64,000 nt of DNA from Rusavskia elegans (GCA_011316305.1 SAUG01000079.1:18477-82476), one strand, 5' to 3'; positions 11,683 through 26,480 are shown, counted from the stretch's first letter. The notes: a model not told the origin generated them from the letters alone. A program made the numbers and translations.

Positions 11683-12009
11683 GGTGTGGTTCGAGAGCAT
11701 CTTGCTGGTAGCGTTAAAGAAGGTAGCTTCCGTTGAAAAGCATTCCTCGGTTTGGATCGAATATGATACGATGGCTTATGCAAAGCCGTGTATCATAGAT
11801 GACCATCGGGAAAAGGTTGATGTATGTTGTACACAGAGAAATATGACAAAAGACTGGCTGGTGCTGTAATACTCGTCTTGGCCGTGCTTAGGTAAGGAGC
11901 TGGAAGGTTGCCTCAGCTTTCAGACTCCCTTCCCAGCATACGACCTTAGCTTTCGCGCCGGCCTTCGGCCTTTCCGCTTCCGGCCTTTCCGCTTCCGGCC
12001 TAGATCTAT
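11683..12009. other. Intergenic edge of the large RIP block
   Basis: No gene seen. The sequence changes sharply from balanced to AT-rich at about 12005. A 15-bp tandem repeat lies at the boundary (11966-11995). Confidence 0.6.
11966..11995 (+). repeat. 15-bp tandem repeat, two copies, at the RIP-block edge
   Basis: CGGCCTTTCCGCTTC occurs twice in succession and then restarts (CGGCCT), directly before the AT-rich block. The motif GGCCTTCGGCC just upstream is a short palindrome. Confidence 0.85.
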
Positions 12010-15000
12010 AAAAACGGTTAGATCTCCCGCGAGTAGCGTTTACTAAACTAAAAGAGGTTAGAAGCTAATTACTAAAGTTATATTAGTAGAAAGTCTAAAT
12101 TTTATTCAATAGATTTTAGGTAGATTAGTATTTAACTAAAAAATTAATTTTTTAATTATAAATAATAATAAAAAAATATAATATATAGATAAATTATATA
12201 GATAGTATATATAGAAATAGAAAAATATCGATAGTTATTAATTAATTATTTAATTAATTATTTTTACTATCTATTTTAGCTAGGCCGATTTATTCTAATA
12301 AATTCTAATATTTATTAAAATCTATCTTTTAATAGAACTATTTTCTATTAGTTCTAGAATAGTTAAATTTTAGAAACTAGATTAGAATATAAAAAGCAGA
12401 TAGTAATATAGTTACTAATATAATCGCGGATAGATTTAAAAGTCGAAAAATAAATAAAAAGTAATTTAATAAAATAGTAGATAGATCTAGAAGCCGAAAG
12501 ATAAAAAGATTTAAAAGGTTTAAAAATAGAATTAAAAATAGAAATCTATATTTAAATAGATTTAAAAATAACTTTATAGATAGAAATAGCTACCGATTTT
12601 TTAATAGATTTAACGGCAGATTTATTAGAAATAGAAGAAGCTAATAGCTATATATAAGCCTTTTTTTAAAATAATTTTTTAATTAAACTATTATCTAATA
12701 AAATAAAAGAAAAACAGAAACTATTACTATAATTCGGTAAATTATATTAGCGGTTAGAAAAACTAGTAAAAAGTCTATAGTTATAGATCTTCTATTCTAA
12801 TCGGCAGGCTTTATTATAAATAGAAATCTATATTATATAGACGCCCTTTTTTTAAAAAAATATATTAAAAGCTTTAAAATATTTAAAGAATAAATATATT
12901 TTAAACCGGCTTTTATATAGATTCCTTTCTACTAGCTATTGATTTAAATCTCGCTATATATAGATTTTAGATAAATATTTTTCTAGTCTATTTAAATCTT
13001 TATTTTAAATATATTATTTAAAGGGACGTAAATTATATAGATTATCCTATAGCTATTAAAATCGGCAGGTTAATTTTTATTAAATTATTTTATAGAAAAA
13101 ACGTAGGAAATAAAAATTATTCTAATAGCTAGATTATCTAAATAAATATTTTTAGTTAGAATTTTATAGATATTTTTTTTTTATTAAAGTCGGTATTTAT
13201 ATATAGAATATAGTAGTTATAGTTTTTAAAAAAATCTTTAAATAAATAAACCCGGATAATAGCCTAAATATTAATAGTTAAAATCTAATTAAAATAATAT
13301 ATAATATTAAATCTAGAAAATAAATAAAGTTTATAGTATATTATAATATTTAATAAAAGAAAATTTATTTTTATAGTATCTATTTAAATTTACGCGGCTA
13401 AATTAAAAATTTTCTAGTAGTATTTTTAATATCTTTAATATCGGTTTTAGAAACTTTCTAAATAATAGAAAAATTAGCGGAAAGATTTTAACTAGTATAT
13501 TTATAATAATAGAAATTCGATAATTTTAAATTCTTTAAAATTTTAGAAAATTTTAATATTTTAAACGTTTTTAATATTTTTAGTATTTTAGATTTATAAA
13601 TAAAAGTTTTAGAATATTTAAAATTTAGATATTTTTTTAATAGTTTTTTAAATTTTTTAGTAATTTCTTTTTCGTTTTTATTATTTCTATTATCGGAATA
13701 GTTAGATTAAAATAGAAAATCCGGAAACTAGCGGTTAAAATTATTATAGAAAGCTTTCGCCTTTAAAGAAGTTATAGTAGATAAATTATAATAAATAGAT
13801 AAAGAAGCCGGATATTTACTAAAAAGGTCCGAAAAGATAGTTATAAAAGAAATATATATTTCTATAGTTTTTTTTTAGAAACTAGAACTAGACTAAAATA
13901 GATTAAATTTACTATAATTATTTTAGAACCGATAGTTAATAATTTTAATATAAATTTTTTAGAATTTTCCGCTATAGCGGAATAAATTATCTAGTTAACT
14001 AAAAATAGAATAAAGAAATTTAAACTAGTAAATTATAGCTAAAAAAGTTAGTAAAGAAAAATAAAATAGAAAATTAAATTTAAAATCTAAAAAATCGAAT
14101 TAAAAGTTTACTAATATAAAGATTATAGAAAGAAAACGATATTATATTATAAATAGAAATATTTATTTAAAATATAATAATTATAAATAAATAAAATAGT
14201 ATTATAATAGTTATATAGTAATAAAAGATTTTTAAAAAACTATAGGACGAGATATATATATAAACGATATTTCTATATTGCTATAAAATTAGTAAATATA
14301 TAGATAAAATAGAGTAGAATATAGATAGAAGTTATTTATTAATATTTATAAAATTAAAATACGTTACGTAATTTTCGTTACTTTATTACTTTCTAAATTT
14401 CTTTTTTCTTTATTATATTTTCTTCTTTTTTATTTATTTCTCTAAATATAAACAAAATAAAATCTTATTTATAAAATATTAGATTTATACTATCTAGTAA
14501 AAACTTCGAATTTATAATTTCTTAGAAGATAGTAGATTCTATAGGCGATATAATCCTAATTTTACTTATTTATTTTATTACTAGATTCTATAATAATATC
14601 TAAATCGTTAAAAAAACTAATTAATAGATTATATAATAGCTTTCGAGAAAAGACTAGTACGTTATAGTAAAGGATTTATTAATTAAAAGTAATTATCTAA
14701 TCGATAATCTTTTTATTATTTTAGACGAAATATATTCTATATTTATATAATATAATCTATAGAATATAGAATTTTCGAATTTTAAAATAGCGATTAAAAA
14801 TTTAGATTCGGTTAATTTAGAAAATCTTAAAAAATATTTTACTAAAATACGAAACCGGAAGGCAGACTTTATTAAATATTTATAAAGAAATTAAAGGTCT
14901 TTTATAGTAGATATAGAACTAAATAAAAAAAGTAAAAGATAGTTAAAAGAAATTTTAACTTTATTTACTAATATATCTATAGCCGATATTAAAAAGCTTT

Positions 15001-17170
15001 TACTTTTAATTATATTAAAGAGGCTTCGTAAAAATAGATCCGGAATAGAAAAAAGCCGGTAGATTATACTAGCGGATCTAATATAAATAAACGAAATACT
15101 AATAGAAAAACTAGCAATAAAAACTAAAATTATAGAAAGTAATATAAAATTTTTAATTAATTTCGAAATAACTAAAATCGAAATAAAGTTATTTAATAAA
15201 AGATCTATTAAATTTCTAGTCGATAAACCGGAAATAGAATATATACCGTGACTGAAATATTATTATTATAAACGGCTAGTTATACTAGTAGAATCTCTAT
15301 CTAAAATTAAATTAGAGTAGATTATTAAATCGTATCGGAATATTTAGGACGTAGTAGATAAACTAAAATTATCGTCTTTTACTAACGAACTATAAATATT
15401 ATTAAAATATCGAAAAAAAAAGATAGAAAAATATAAATATATTTATATTTTCTAAAAAATAAAAGATCGAAAATTATATATAATAAGCAGTACTATATAT
15501 TTATCGACGGATTAGAACTATTTATAGATAATTAAATTACTATTTCGGAATTAGAAATTATTTTATTTATATTTTATATATCTATATATTTTTAGTAAAT
15601 ATATCAATTTAATTCTAAATCGTATAAACTATAAAAAGCTATAGATATAATTCGAAAGATATTATTATAATCGCGGCCGTATATAGGAATTTAAAATAAA
15701 TAAAGCTATCTACTACTAGTTTAAATAATTATATAAACTTCAAATTGTTAATAATAAATTAATTATATACGTTTACTAGTCTGCTATACCCAGCTTTTTT
15801 ATTAAATTAAATATTAATCAGAAGATATTAATTTTTAATAGAATTAGTAGACGTAGTAGTTAGCGGACTTGATTTAAAAATAATACTATTAATTTCTCGG
15901 AGATTTTTAATTAATTATTTAATAGAGTCGAATATAATAGGAAATTTAAACCGAATATTAAAAATTTGATTCGAAAAAAATTTAATATATATCTATACTA
16001 TTAAAAGATCCGAAATAGAATATCTAATATAAATTAGCTATATATAATAGTTTATAGATTAATATAGTAATTTATATAATAAAATTTAATATATTAACTA
16101 TTATACGTCTATATAAAGTTAAATAGTAATCTTTATTTAGTTTTTTATCTATATTACGCTAAATATACTATTAAAAAAAATAATATTTTTTTTTACTATA
16201 TAGATATAAATATCGATAAATATCTATAAAATACGGATTAAAGTAATATAAATATTATATAAAGCTCGTTATTTCTAGATAATAAAACCGAGAATAGCTA
16301 TATAGTACTAATACGGAATTTCTATAAATATATTAAATTATAGTAGAATCTTATATATATTTATAGTTAGAAGGGGGATAGCTACGTATTTAATATAAAA
16401 AAAAGATATATAAAAAAGAATATAGAAAGATTTAGTAACTATATAAAGATTTTTTGCCTCCGGAATAAAATATAGATTTCGCGTTTAAAATTTCTATATA
16501 ATTCTATATTTTATAGTATATTTACTAACTATTAAACGATTTTTCCGTAGTTTATAGATATCCGTAATAATTATATTATATTAGATAATAAAGAATCTAA
16601 TATCTGGTCCGAACTAGCTACTTTTTATATTAGTTTTATAGCGTTTCTACTAACGCCGTCTAGCTATAATAATAAATTCGGTTCTATATTATATAAATTT
16701 TTTATAGTAATAATTCTGCGATTAGATTTAGTAGTTAATAGTATTTTAGTTTATCAGTAATTATAATAGAATTCTATTATTAAAATATAGACTGATATTT
16801 TTTTTAATATCGATAGAAAAAAAGCGAAAAAGATTATCCGAATATAGAGAATATCGGCGCTAAAAGCTTTTAAAACTTTTTTTAAAGATATACGGTAGAT
16901 AAAAGAAATTATTTTTAGTAAAAATAATATTTTTAAAAGTAGATTATAAGGCGGAAAGGAAACTTTTAAACTAAAGTTAAATTTTTAATAATATTAACTA
17001 TTAGCTTTATAATTATTTAGACGTTCGCTAGTATATAGTAATCGAAATTTAATTAACTATCCTTTTTATAGTACCGCGGAATTCGTCGATCTATTATTAT
17101 TTTATTATTATTTAGAAATAATAATATAAATATTATACGTAATATTTATATCTATTTCCCTTTTTCTAAT

Positions 17171-17241
17171 ATATTTATCCTCGCTACTATCTGTTTTTTC
17201 TATTTCAACTATAGTATATTTATCCTCGCTATCGTCTGTTT
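17171..17241 (+). repeat. Imperfect direct repeat inside the RIP block
   Basis: Two copies of about 26 bp (17171-17196, 17216-17241; core ATATTTATCCTCGCT) spaced 45 bp apart. In minus-strand translation they give a repeated D-S-E-D-K-Y motif, so this is probably a duplicated segment of a former acidic protein. Confidence 0.6.
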
Positions 17242-19081
17242 TATCTAGTAAAATAAACTTTAATAATATCTCCAATTAGTAATAAATATTTTCTATTTTT
17301 CTAATTTTTATATCGTCTTTCTCTTCGCTTAGAAATAGTATCGCGTTATTTATTATATTTCTCTTTTCTCTTTTTTCTACTACCGGTTTACCTTTTTATA
17401 ATTATTTCCGCTTTAATTTTAGTAGCTTTTTAATAATATATTCTACGCTTTTCTATATTCGCTATTTAGACTCGCTAGAAGATAGCTCTATTTATAGAAA
17501 TTATCCGTTAATCTTTTATAACCGCTTTCTACTATCTTTTTTTCTATTCCGAAAACATTTTCGTTCTAGATATTACCTGTTTTTAAATAATATTTAAAAA
17601 GTATATAAAGTTTTTAGTACGCTATATAAAATTTATTAGATAATTTCTACTTTTTTAAAATAGTTTATTAAATTTAGAACGGGATACGAAATATAGTAGA
17701 TTTAAAAAAGTTTTTTTAACTATATATACCGCGATTTTATTAAATAAAAAACCTTTAAATCTATTATAGATAAGGAATAGAAACGCGTAGTAGCTAGTTT
17801 AAACTAGATATATAGAATTTAAATTTATTAGAAAGAACTTTTAGTTTTAGTAATATATAATTCTATCCGCTTTTAAAATTTCGAAACTATTAAAGATTTC
17901 GGTTTATTTAAAAATATACTAGCTTTTAAATAGTATATATTTAATCTAGCCATTTATTATATCTAGTAGTTTTAATAGATTTCCCGTTATTGAAAGTTCT
18001 AATATAATTATATAGGGCGCTTTACTATTCTAGTTATAATTTTTTATAACTATCTATATTTTAATAAATCCGATAAATTTTAGATAGTTATTAGATTATA
18101 TTTCTACTACGGCGGTATCTATTAAAAGGTTATTAACTTTCTAGCTATCTTTGGTTTAATAAAGTTTTATTAAATTTTATAATGAAAAATCTATAAATTA
18201 ACCGATTAAAATAGATAAATTATACAGATAATAGATAGCTATTTCTATTTTATTCTTTTATATAATAATTATAATTTCGAAAAAAAACCGATATAATAAA
18301 AGAACGGATAATATTTCTAAATATCGGAATATTACTATATCTATCGGATTCGAAGATTAAAGTCGAAATATTTTATATCTAATTTAAAATATATAGTATT
18401 CCGAACGGTATCTATTTTCTATTTTTTAAATTATCTGCGGTATCTAAAGATAGATAGTAAATATATAGATATACTAATAGAAAATAATTATATCTTTATT
18501 TACTAACGTCTATATAGATATATCTATATTATATAGAATCAGCTTTTAAATCTTTTTTTATTAGCGAGGAATATAAAGATACTCGCTATCTATAGATAGT
18601 ATCTTTACTATAGCTAGATATTCTTTCTAACTACTAAATAGAGTTTTTTACTTTAACGCCTATAATAATCTATAAAAATATAACTAGTAATAACTTTAAA
18701 ATTATTAAAAATATATTTATTAATTAAATTAAAATTAATACCGAAAATACCGTCTTTAGATTCTACTTTCGATTTATTATTAGAGATTTTAAAATCTGGA
18801 ATCGAATAGAAAGCTATAAATATTTTGAAAATAATATTTTTTATCGATCTTTTAATTAACTATAGTAGTTTCTTCCTAGTATTAAACTTTAGTACCTTCG
18901 GTTTAATATATTATAGCTGATTTATAAAATATATTAAAAGATTAAATAATTAAACGATTCTTTTATATTATAGTATATAGTAAACTTCTAGATATAAATT
19001 TAACTTATATAGCCTAATAAATTCTAGAAACTAAAAGAATTAATTATCTATAGCTATCGCTTTTATATTATCGATATTTAA

Positions 19082-19993
19082 CTAATAACCGTTCGCTAAT
19101 AAAAGATCGCGCGTATTAAAAAAACTAGTACCTATATAGTTTAGTTATCCGGTAGTAAATAAAGAATCTAGACTACTATATTATATACCGTCCGCGAAAA
19201 ATTTTATCTAAAATAGAATTTTTATATATCTAGTTTCGACCCGATTTTCCGAAATTAGAAATTCGAAAACTATTTAAATTTTTATTTTATAATAGAACTA
19301 TATTTAATACTTTTATATTCTATTAAATATAATAATATCGATTTCATTTACTTTATTTTATACCGGATTATTATAATTTTCTAAACCGAACTGGCTGGTA
19401 TTCTATATTATATTAGAATTTTCCTATAAATTCTCTATATAGTCGATTTATCTATAGTATTTAAAGACTTCTAGAAAATAGTATTTATAAACTATTTTAT
19501 TAATATTAGAAGTAATATAAATTTAGAATACGAAATAGATTATCTACTAAAATTATATAATCTAAACTTTAAAACCTTTTAGTAAAAGTGTTTGTAATTT
19601 TCGATAAATAGCGACGAGTTATTATAGAATTGGTTATTAAATAGTACCTACTTTATTAATCTAAAATTAGTTATTAAATATATTTTCTATCGTCCTACGT
19701 CTGAATAGTATCTAGAAAAGTTATCTATTAAAAATATTTCGGATATAATATAATATCTTTTATCTAGATTATTTATATTTTTATCTATAGATCGGTTTTT
19801 TATTAATCTAATAATAAATCACTTTATTAAAAGCTTTAAAAAGTTAGAGAATTCTATAATTAAATATAATAACTATTTCTCTTCCGATTTAGCTAATACT
19901 AATATCTCGGAAGAATTTTCTATTAATTCTAATAAAATCGAAATAATAGAAATAATAGATTCTAATAATTTCGAATAAACCGTCGATATATAA
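19082..19993 (+). pseudogene. Degraded open frame of the outer repeat, plus strand
   Basis: One plus-strand frame runs about 910 bp with stops only of TAA/TAG type, as expected when CAA, CAG and TGG codons are hit by RIP. Readable segments include ELLQNWLLN, YRPTSEQYLEKLS and a C-terminal acidic Ser/Asn/Ile-rich tail. The family was not recognised. Its terminal stop near 19993 faces a minus-strand remnant, so the two were probably convergent genes of one element. Confidence 0.4.
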
Positions 19994-21079
19994 TTTCTTT
20001 TATTTATTATTTAGCTAGTACCCATTCTGCGGCGCTATAAAATTAAATTTATTTTAACTAGTTCGTTTTTATATATTTATAGCCGCTCTTTTTTATATCT
20101 TTTCGAATCTTTTCTTTTATTTAGATTACTAGGCGGCAGTTCTAGTAGTTCTAATATTATATATCTTTTTAGAATTAATTCGACTATTCTAGACTGCTAC
20201 CGGCGCTGCTTTATACGGTTTATTTAAGCCGTTTTAATAATTTTCTAATTCGGGCGTTCTTTTTTATTATTATTACTACTAATATCGAATTTATCGCTAT
20301 TAACTATAAGTACGTCTATATTAATAGATCCGGGCTATTCCTCTATTACTAGCTATTTTTTATCGATTTTACTATATTTAGCCTTTATCTTTTATAGCCG
20401 ATAATTTCTAGTAATAATCTATAATATATAATAGTCTTTAAACTTTTCCGTCTAGATTTTCTAACTATTTTTTATCTTTATTTCTTTAGTTTCTATTCTA
20501 GCCTTCGTATCTAATAATACGTTTACTATTTTTTTATAACTGTTATCTAATACGCGTCTTTTCTATAATAGTTCGAAGAACTCTATCTAATAATATAGTA
20601 AATTTAACTATTTATTTCTAATTCTTTTTCCGATCGTATATTTATTATCTATACTATCCGCCTAGATTACTATTTTTTTAAAAATTTTATTAAATAGGAT
20701 TAAAAAGATAATATTTTTTATTTTAGATTAATTAAATATTTCTTTCGCCTTTTAAACTCTCTATTTTTCTAGGGCCGAAAGAAATTAATTAATTTTCGAT
20801 ATATTCTACCGTCCGGCTATTTTTCTAAACTTTTTTAAATCTTTATATTTTTAAGTAATAATCTAATAGTCTAGATAGTAAAAATTATAATATAGATCCG
20901 GCTTTATCTAGCTATTCGCTTTATATTCTTTATTATTAAAAAGTTTTTGACCGATTTCGCGAAAATAATATCTATATAGATATATTATATAGAATAGTTC
21001 AGGTATTAAATCGCGTTTTCTATCTACTTTTTATTTTTTTTATCGTTTTCGATTAAATAGTATTTTTAATTTTAGATTC

Positions 21080-21665
21080 TATTTTTCTTTTAATATATAC
21101 GTTCGTATTACTTTTTAACTATTTTATCTAGATATTACCCGACTTTTAAACGATTTTCTGCCGGCTATTTAATAGTTTTATATATTATCTTTAATATAAT
21201 TATATAAAATATATTTGTTCGTTTACTTTTTATATCGTATATTCAAGTCTTTAGTATATAGCCGCTAGAATATCTACTATTAACTATTTATATACTATTC
21301 GGATATCCGGATTATTAATCTTTAATCTATATATATTAGTTACGATTAATATCTTTAAACTATTATAATCTGCGGAAAGCCGAAAGAAATTAATATTAAT
21401 TATTTTCCAGTTAACCTCTATTATATCTGCGAAAAAGGACTTTATAAAAGATAGTCTTTATACCGAATATTCTAGCTACTTTATCTATATTCGGAACTAT
21501 TTATATACTAATTTAATTATCTAGCCGGAACTAATATAAATAATCGTTTTTAGTATATTCTATAGTCTAGTAATTTTTATAGGCAGGATATATTATAAAT
21601 CTTCTATTATTATCTACGTATAATTTAATTTACTCGTTTATATATAAATCTCTAGCTAATTTCAT
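21080..21665 (-). pseudogene. Degraded open frame of the outer repeat, minus strand
   Basis: The frame starts MKLARDLYINEQIKLYVDNN just outside the Gypsy LTR and continues to about 21080 with TAA/TAG stops only. Further minus-strand coding-like sequence (for example RPGSINIDVLIVNSDKFDIS near 20.33 kb) lies in another frame, which suggests an intron or a frameshift. The upstream part may continue on the far side of the Gypsy insertion (29.1-30.4 kb, Gln-rich minus frames). Not recognised. Confidence 0.35.
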
Positions 21666-21687
21666 ACTAATTTTAAAATAGTTATTT

Positions 21688-21902
21688 TATAGAATTCCAA
21701 GCTGATTTCCTATAACTATAGAGAAGTGAAGCGTTTATATATACAAATATTTCCACGCTAGATTTATACCCGCTTTTATATCCGTTTTTATAATTAGCGA
21801 CTGAATTAATTAGTATCCGAATTCGTATATACCTATATAATCTAGATATATATTCTATAATCTTTTAAACCGTTTATATAATTTAAATTCCTGATTACTA
21901 TA
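21688..21902 (-). repeat. 3' LTR of the Gypsy element (left copy)
   Basis: 215 bp matching 28896-29110 apart from transition changes; on the minus strand it would start TATAGTAATCAG (from TGTAGTGGTCAG). Confidence 0.87.
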
Positions 21903-24449
21903 CTTTTCCCTTCCTAAATAAAATATAGAAGAAAGTAAAGATTTTCTAAAGTTAAATAGTAATAGAAATAAAACTATAACTAGTAATAATAAATAAAATA
22001 AAACGAGAAATAAAAGTTTACCTTCGTATAATTTATATAGAAGTAAATAAATATATTAACGGGAGCTCGCTATCGACTACTATAATCTCGAATTTTTTAA
22101 CTTTCGAAACTTTTCCTTTTAATAATATTATTAATTATCTGCTCTAATAGTAATAATAATAACTATTATAGTATACCGTATCTAATCTGACGGCGGTTAG
22201 AATTATTATAAAATCTTTATAGAATAATAGATAGCGAGCTAATAAAATAGTAATTATTACTCGTAGAAGTAATTACTATTTCTATATAATAATAGATACT
22301 ATAAATTAGATTATTCGATAGAGGTATCGCTTATATTAATAGTTCTATTAATTTATTTCGGGAAGTATTACCTTTCTTAATAATTTCCGGCGCTAAAATA
22401 TCGAAATTTATATAGAATACTTCGGTAAACTTAGCCGATTTATCTAGATTATATATTTTTAAAAGCTTAATACTATTTTTATATAAATAAATCGTTTTTT
22501 AGATATATACGACCTCCTTTCTTTCGAACGATTAATTTTATTCCAGCTATATAGGATTTAAGCGAGTAAATTTTATAGTTTTTATATTAGCGATATTACC
22601 CGTCCCTTTATATACTACGTAAATATATAATAGGAATTCGGAGATATATATAGTAATTATCTATAGAAATACTACTAAAATAAATATCCGTATTTATCTT
22701 TATATAGATCGTAATCTATAGTCGGTATAGAACTTCCGTTATAGATATAAATCCCGTAATCTTCTAGAAAACGAGTAGATATAAGAGCTAGAAACCGTAT
22801 AAATAATAATTCTATACCGCTTCCTTCTATTCCGCTACGGCTATATCGATTATTATTAAAGCGAATTATAGACTATAATATTTTTCCGTCCGATTTTCTA
22901 TAGAATAATAGGGGTTTTAGTTTTCTAGCTTTATCTTTTTAATCTATTATTAATAATTCTAATAGACTTAGATATAAAGATAAATTTTCTATAATTTAAA
23001 CCGAAACCTCGTTAGTAAATATAGTTAAAAGAAAAAAAGCTAGTAGTAATCTATTAGTTAGATTTCTATTATATATATTAAAGGCTACGAATTTATTTAG
23101 CTATATACTTTTATCGGATACCGATTATATATAATTAGATTTTTAATTCGGCTCTATATTTTTTTAGAAATTATTTTTTCTCTTTTTAATATTTTCGGAC
23201 CTAGGAAGTATACTACCTTTACCGGCTGCTTCTACTAACGCCTGCGCGGCTCGCTATAAGGCCTACTATATATATACCTTTAAGGTATAGTATATAGCGG
23301 CTTAATATTAAATAGACCGATTCTAGAATAAAAAGAAACGCGAATATATAGATTTCGACTTTACTAATAAAGATTACTCTGGTTTTTAATAGAAACTTTA
23401 GCCCCGTTAAAGATAGTAGATATACTAAAATTAAAGAATAGTAGATAGTTATTTAGATTTCGGCGTAGTTATATTTAAAGTATAATAATTATATTATAAA
23501 AGGCGGCTCTATTATATCTCCGCTTTATACTAGAATATAAAAAGATTTAATTTATCGAATTTTCGACTTTAATTTTTTTAATTAAAGAATATATATTATA
23601 TATATTCTTAAATAAAAGACTATACCTAAAGTTATTATTAAATTTTTATTAAATATAATTCTATAAACTAGTAAAAAGCTCCGCTTTAATATTATTTTAG
23701 AATTATTTATATCTTTATTTATTCTTTATTCTATAGAAAATTAATAAGAATAACTTTTTCTTAAAATAAATAAAAGATAAAGACGTCGTATCTAATTTAA
23801 AATTCAAGTATATTTTAATATATATAAATATATAAAATAATAAATAAAACTAAAAATCTAATTAATTTTTCTTTTTTCTAGAAATTTATATTTTATTATT
23901 ATTTTCTTTATAGAAATTATTTTTAGATATAGGCCGAAATTTAGATAAATAATTATTATCTAGATTCTCCGCTGGCTTTAACTTGCGAGGTTTTTTTCGT
24001 TTACGTTTTTTATTTGGCGGAGACTGTTCTATAGTAATTTTCTTTAATCTTCTATATCTATAAAGTATTTTCTATCTAATAATAATATTTTTTTTTATAA
24101 AATATTTTTTTATATAATTTCTACTAATTAGATCTTTATAAACGGATTTACTAAAAGGTTTTAGGATATAAATATTTAAAATTTTAGTTTAAATAACTTT
24201 ATATAGACTATACTAGTTAACTTTAAACTTTTAAAATTATTTAATTCTAATTAAAATTATATCCCTTTTAATTAAGATATTACCTTTTATTTTCGCGTTC
24301 TACGCTTTTTTATTTATTTTTACTCGTACTATTATATCTTTAAATACTTTAGTTCGATTACGCGAAAGAAATAGTATAGAATCGATTTTTTTATTATATC
24401 CTTCCGGAAAAGAGCTAGAAGTACTAGTTAGTAGCGTTAGATTAACGCT

Positions 24450-25050
24450 ATAAAGTAAATAGAAGGGTAAAAATCTAGTAGTTATATATATACGAATACG
24501 TATAGTAAATAGAATCTAGTTTAAATAAAAGTTTTAAGTTTTTTTCGGCTATCCGATATAATATTTAGTAAATATCTTTCCGAAAATTCCGTTAAATCTT
24601 TTAATAGCGCTATTTATTCGTAGATAATAAAGTATAGTATCTCGATATTTAACTTCTAATAGGCGGTATACTTTATCTATAGCTAGAATCTAAAGATTTA
24701 TATTTCGATTAATAATAATCTTTTTTAGAAAACTATAATTATAATAGATCCGATAGATAATAAATTCGGCTAGTACTTCTACTATTACGTTTAGAAATAT
24801 TTAAACTATAGACTATCTAGTAGCGTAGCTAATTATAGTTATAATCTATTTATTATTCCGGTTAGGTTTTAATAAAAGACCGATAAAATCGAATTCCTAG
24901 TATTTAAAAGAATTTAACCTATTTTTCTAGATACTAGAGAGATATATTATATCCCGTTTAATATCGCGAATAATAGTAGTAAACTAATATTCGGGATAGT
25001 ATTTAATATAATATTTAATATCTTTTTTTATCTCGGGCTACTATTATTTT
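24450..25050 (-). pseudogene. Gypsy integrase remnant
   Basis: Minus-strand frames give a YPEYQFTT segment (from a zinc-binding CPECQ-type motif, Cys changed to Tyr), EFDFIGLLLK (the first catalytic Asp region) and VYRLLEVKYRDT...RFNRIFG, which fits the region around the catalytic Glu. RIP stops are frequent. Confidence 0.7.
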
Positions 25051-26109
25051 ATATAAATAATATCTATTATTATTTTATATAAATAGTAACTATATTATTT
25101 ATAGATATAGTCTAGGAAATTCGTATAAACCTATACTAAAATATAGAATATCTAACTATTCTATAGCGAATCCCGGTACTATACTATATTATTTTTAATT
25201 CGGAAATAATATTTATATTTTTTTAAAATAATTTTTATTTCCGAATTATTAGATAGAATTCTAGATTCCGTATAAATTCTAATAGCGTCGTTAAACGAAA
25301 TTATATAGTTATTAATTTCGCTAGTAAATAACTAGAAATTTTTTCTTTAGTTTAAAATATCCGCTACTATTATTTTACTACCCGGTTTATATTTAATATC
25401 GAGTTTATACTTCCCGAATTCTATAAACTAGTAAACGAACTTTCTAGAAAGTTTAGTAATAGTTTTAAAATATTATAAATTTATATAATCCGTTTTAATA
25501 GTTATAGTTATTCCGTTTTTAATATAGCAGCGCTATTACTATAGAAATTTTTTAATAGTAAAAAGTTCTTATTTATAAATAGTATAATTACGTTCTATAA
25601 ATATAAATACCTTACTTTTAAAAATAATAGGCAATTTAATACTATTAGTATTAATCTAGTAAAAAACGGCGTTCTATTTAAAATCGGAAATATCCGTTTC
25701 GATAATAAAAAGTAGAATTATATCGGGTTAAATAAATATTTTATTATTTATTATAATATTTTTAATTAGTTTATACGTATTTCGAACAGAGAAATTTATT
25801 CGAATTAGTTTATATTTTTTATCTTCTAAACTTTAGATTAATTTATAGAAAGATCTATATATTAGCACGAAATTTTCTATAAATCTCCGGTAATAAATAT
25901 ATAATTTTAAAAGAAACTATATATTATATATCGTTTATAGTAGCGGCTAGTCTCTAATAGCTTTTACTTTCGCTATATTTATACGGATTTTTCTATTATT
26001 AATAATATATCTATAGAATTTAATATACTTTTAAAAAAATAGATATTTTAAAAATTTCGCGAATAGTTAATTCTTTTCGAATATCTCTATAATAGCTTTA
26101 ATATACTAT

Positions 26110-26480
26110 ATATACTCTTTCTTATTCTTCGAATAGATTAAAATATTATTAAGGTAAATAACTATAAAATCGTCGAGAAACGGCCGAAATATATAATTTA
26201 TTATAGTTTAGAACGTTATAGGTACGTTTATTAATCTAAATAGTATAATTAAGAATTTATATTTACTAGCTTTAATATTAAAAGCTATCTTTATATAATT
26301 TTTATTAATAATATTAATCTGCTAGTAACCGTTTATTAGATTAATTTTACTAAAGTATTTTACTATCCTAATAGTATCTAGATAATCTTAAATTTTAGAT
26401 AATAGATATCTATTCTTTATAGTTATATTATTAAAGCTTCGGTAGTCGATATATATACGCTAGCTACCGTCTTTTTTTTA
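26110..26480 (-). pseudogene. Gypsy reverse transcriptase remnant
   Basis: Minus-strand translation gives KKDGS, IYIDYRSFNNITIKNRY, NGYQQINI and FLDDFIVIYLNNILIYSK, the fungal Gypsy RT sequence blocks in order. The catalytic YLDD reads YLNN (26145-26150), each GAT having become AAT. Confidence 0.82.
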
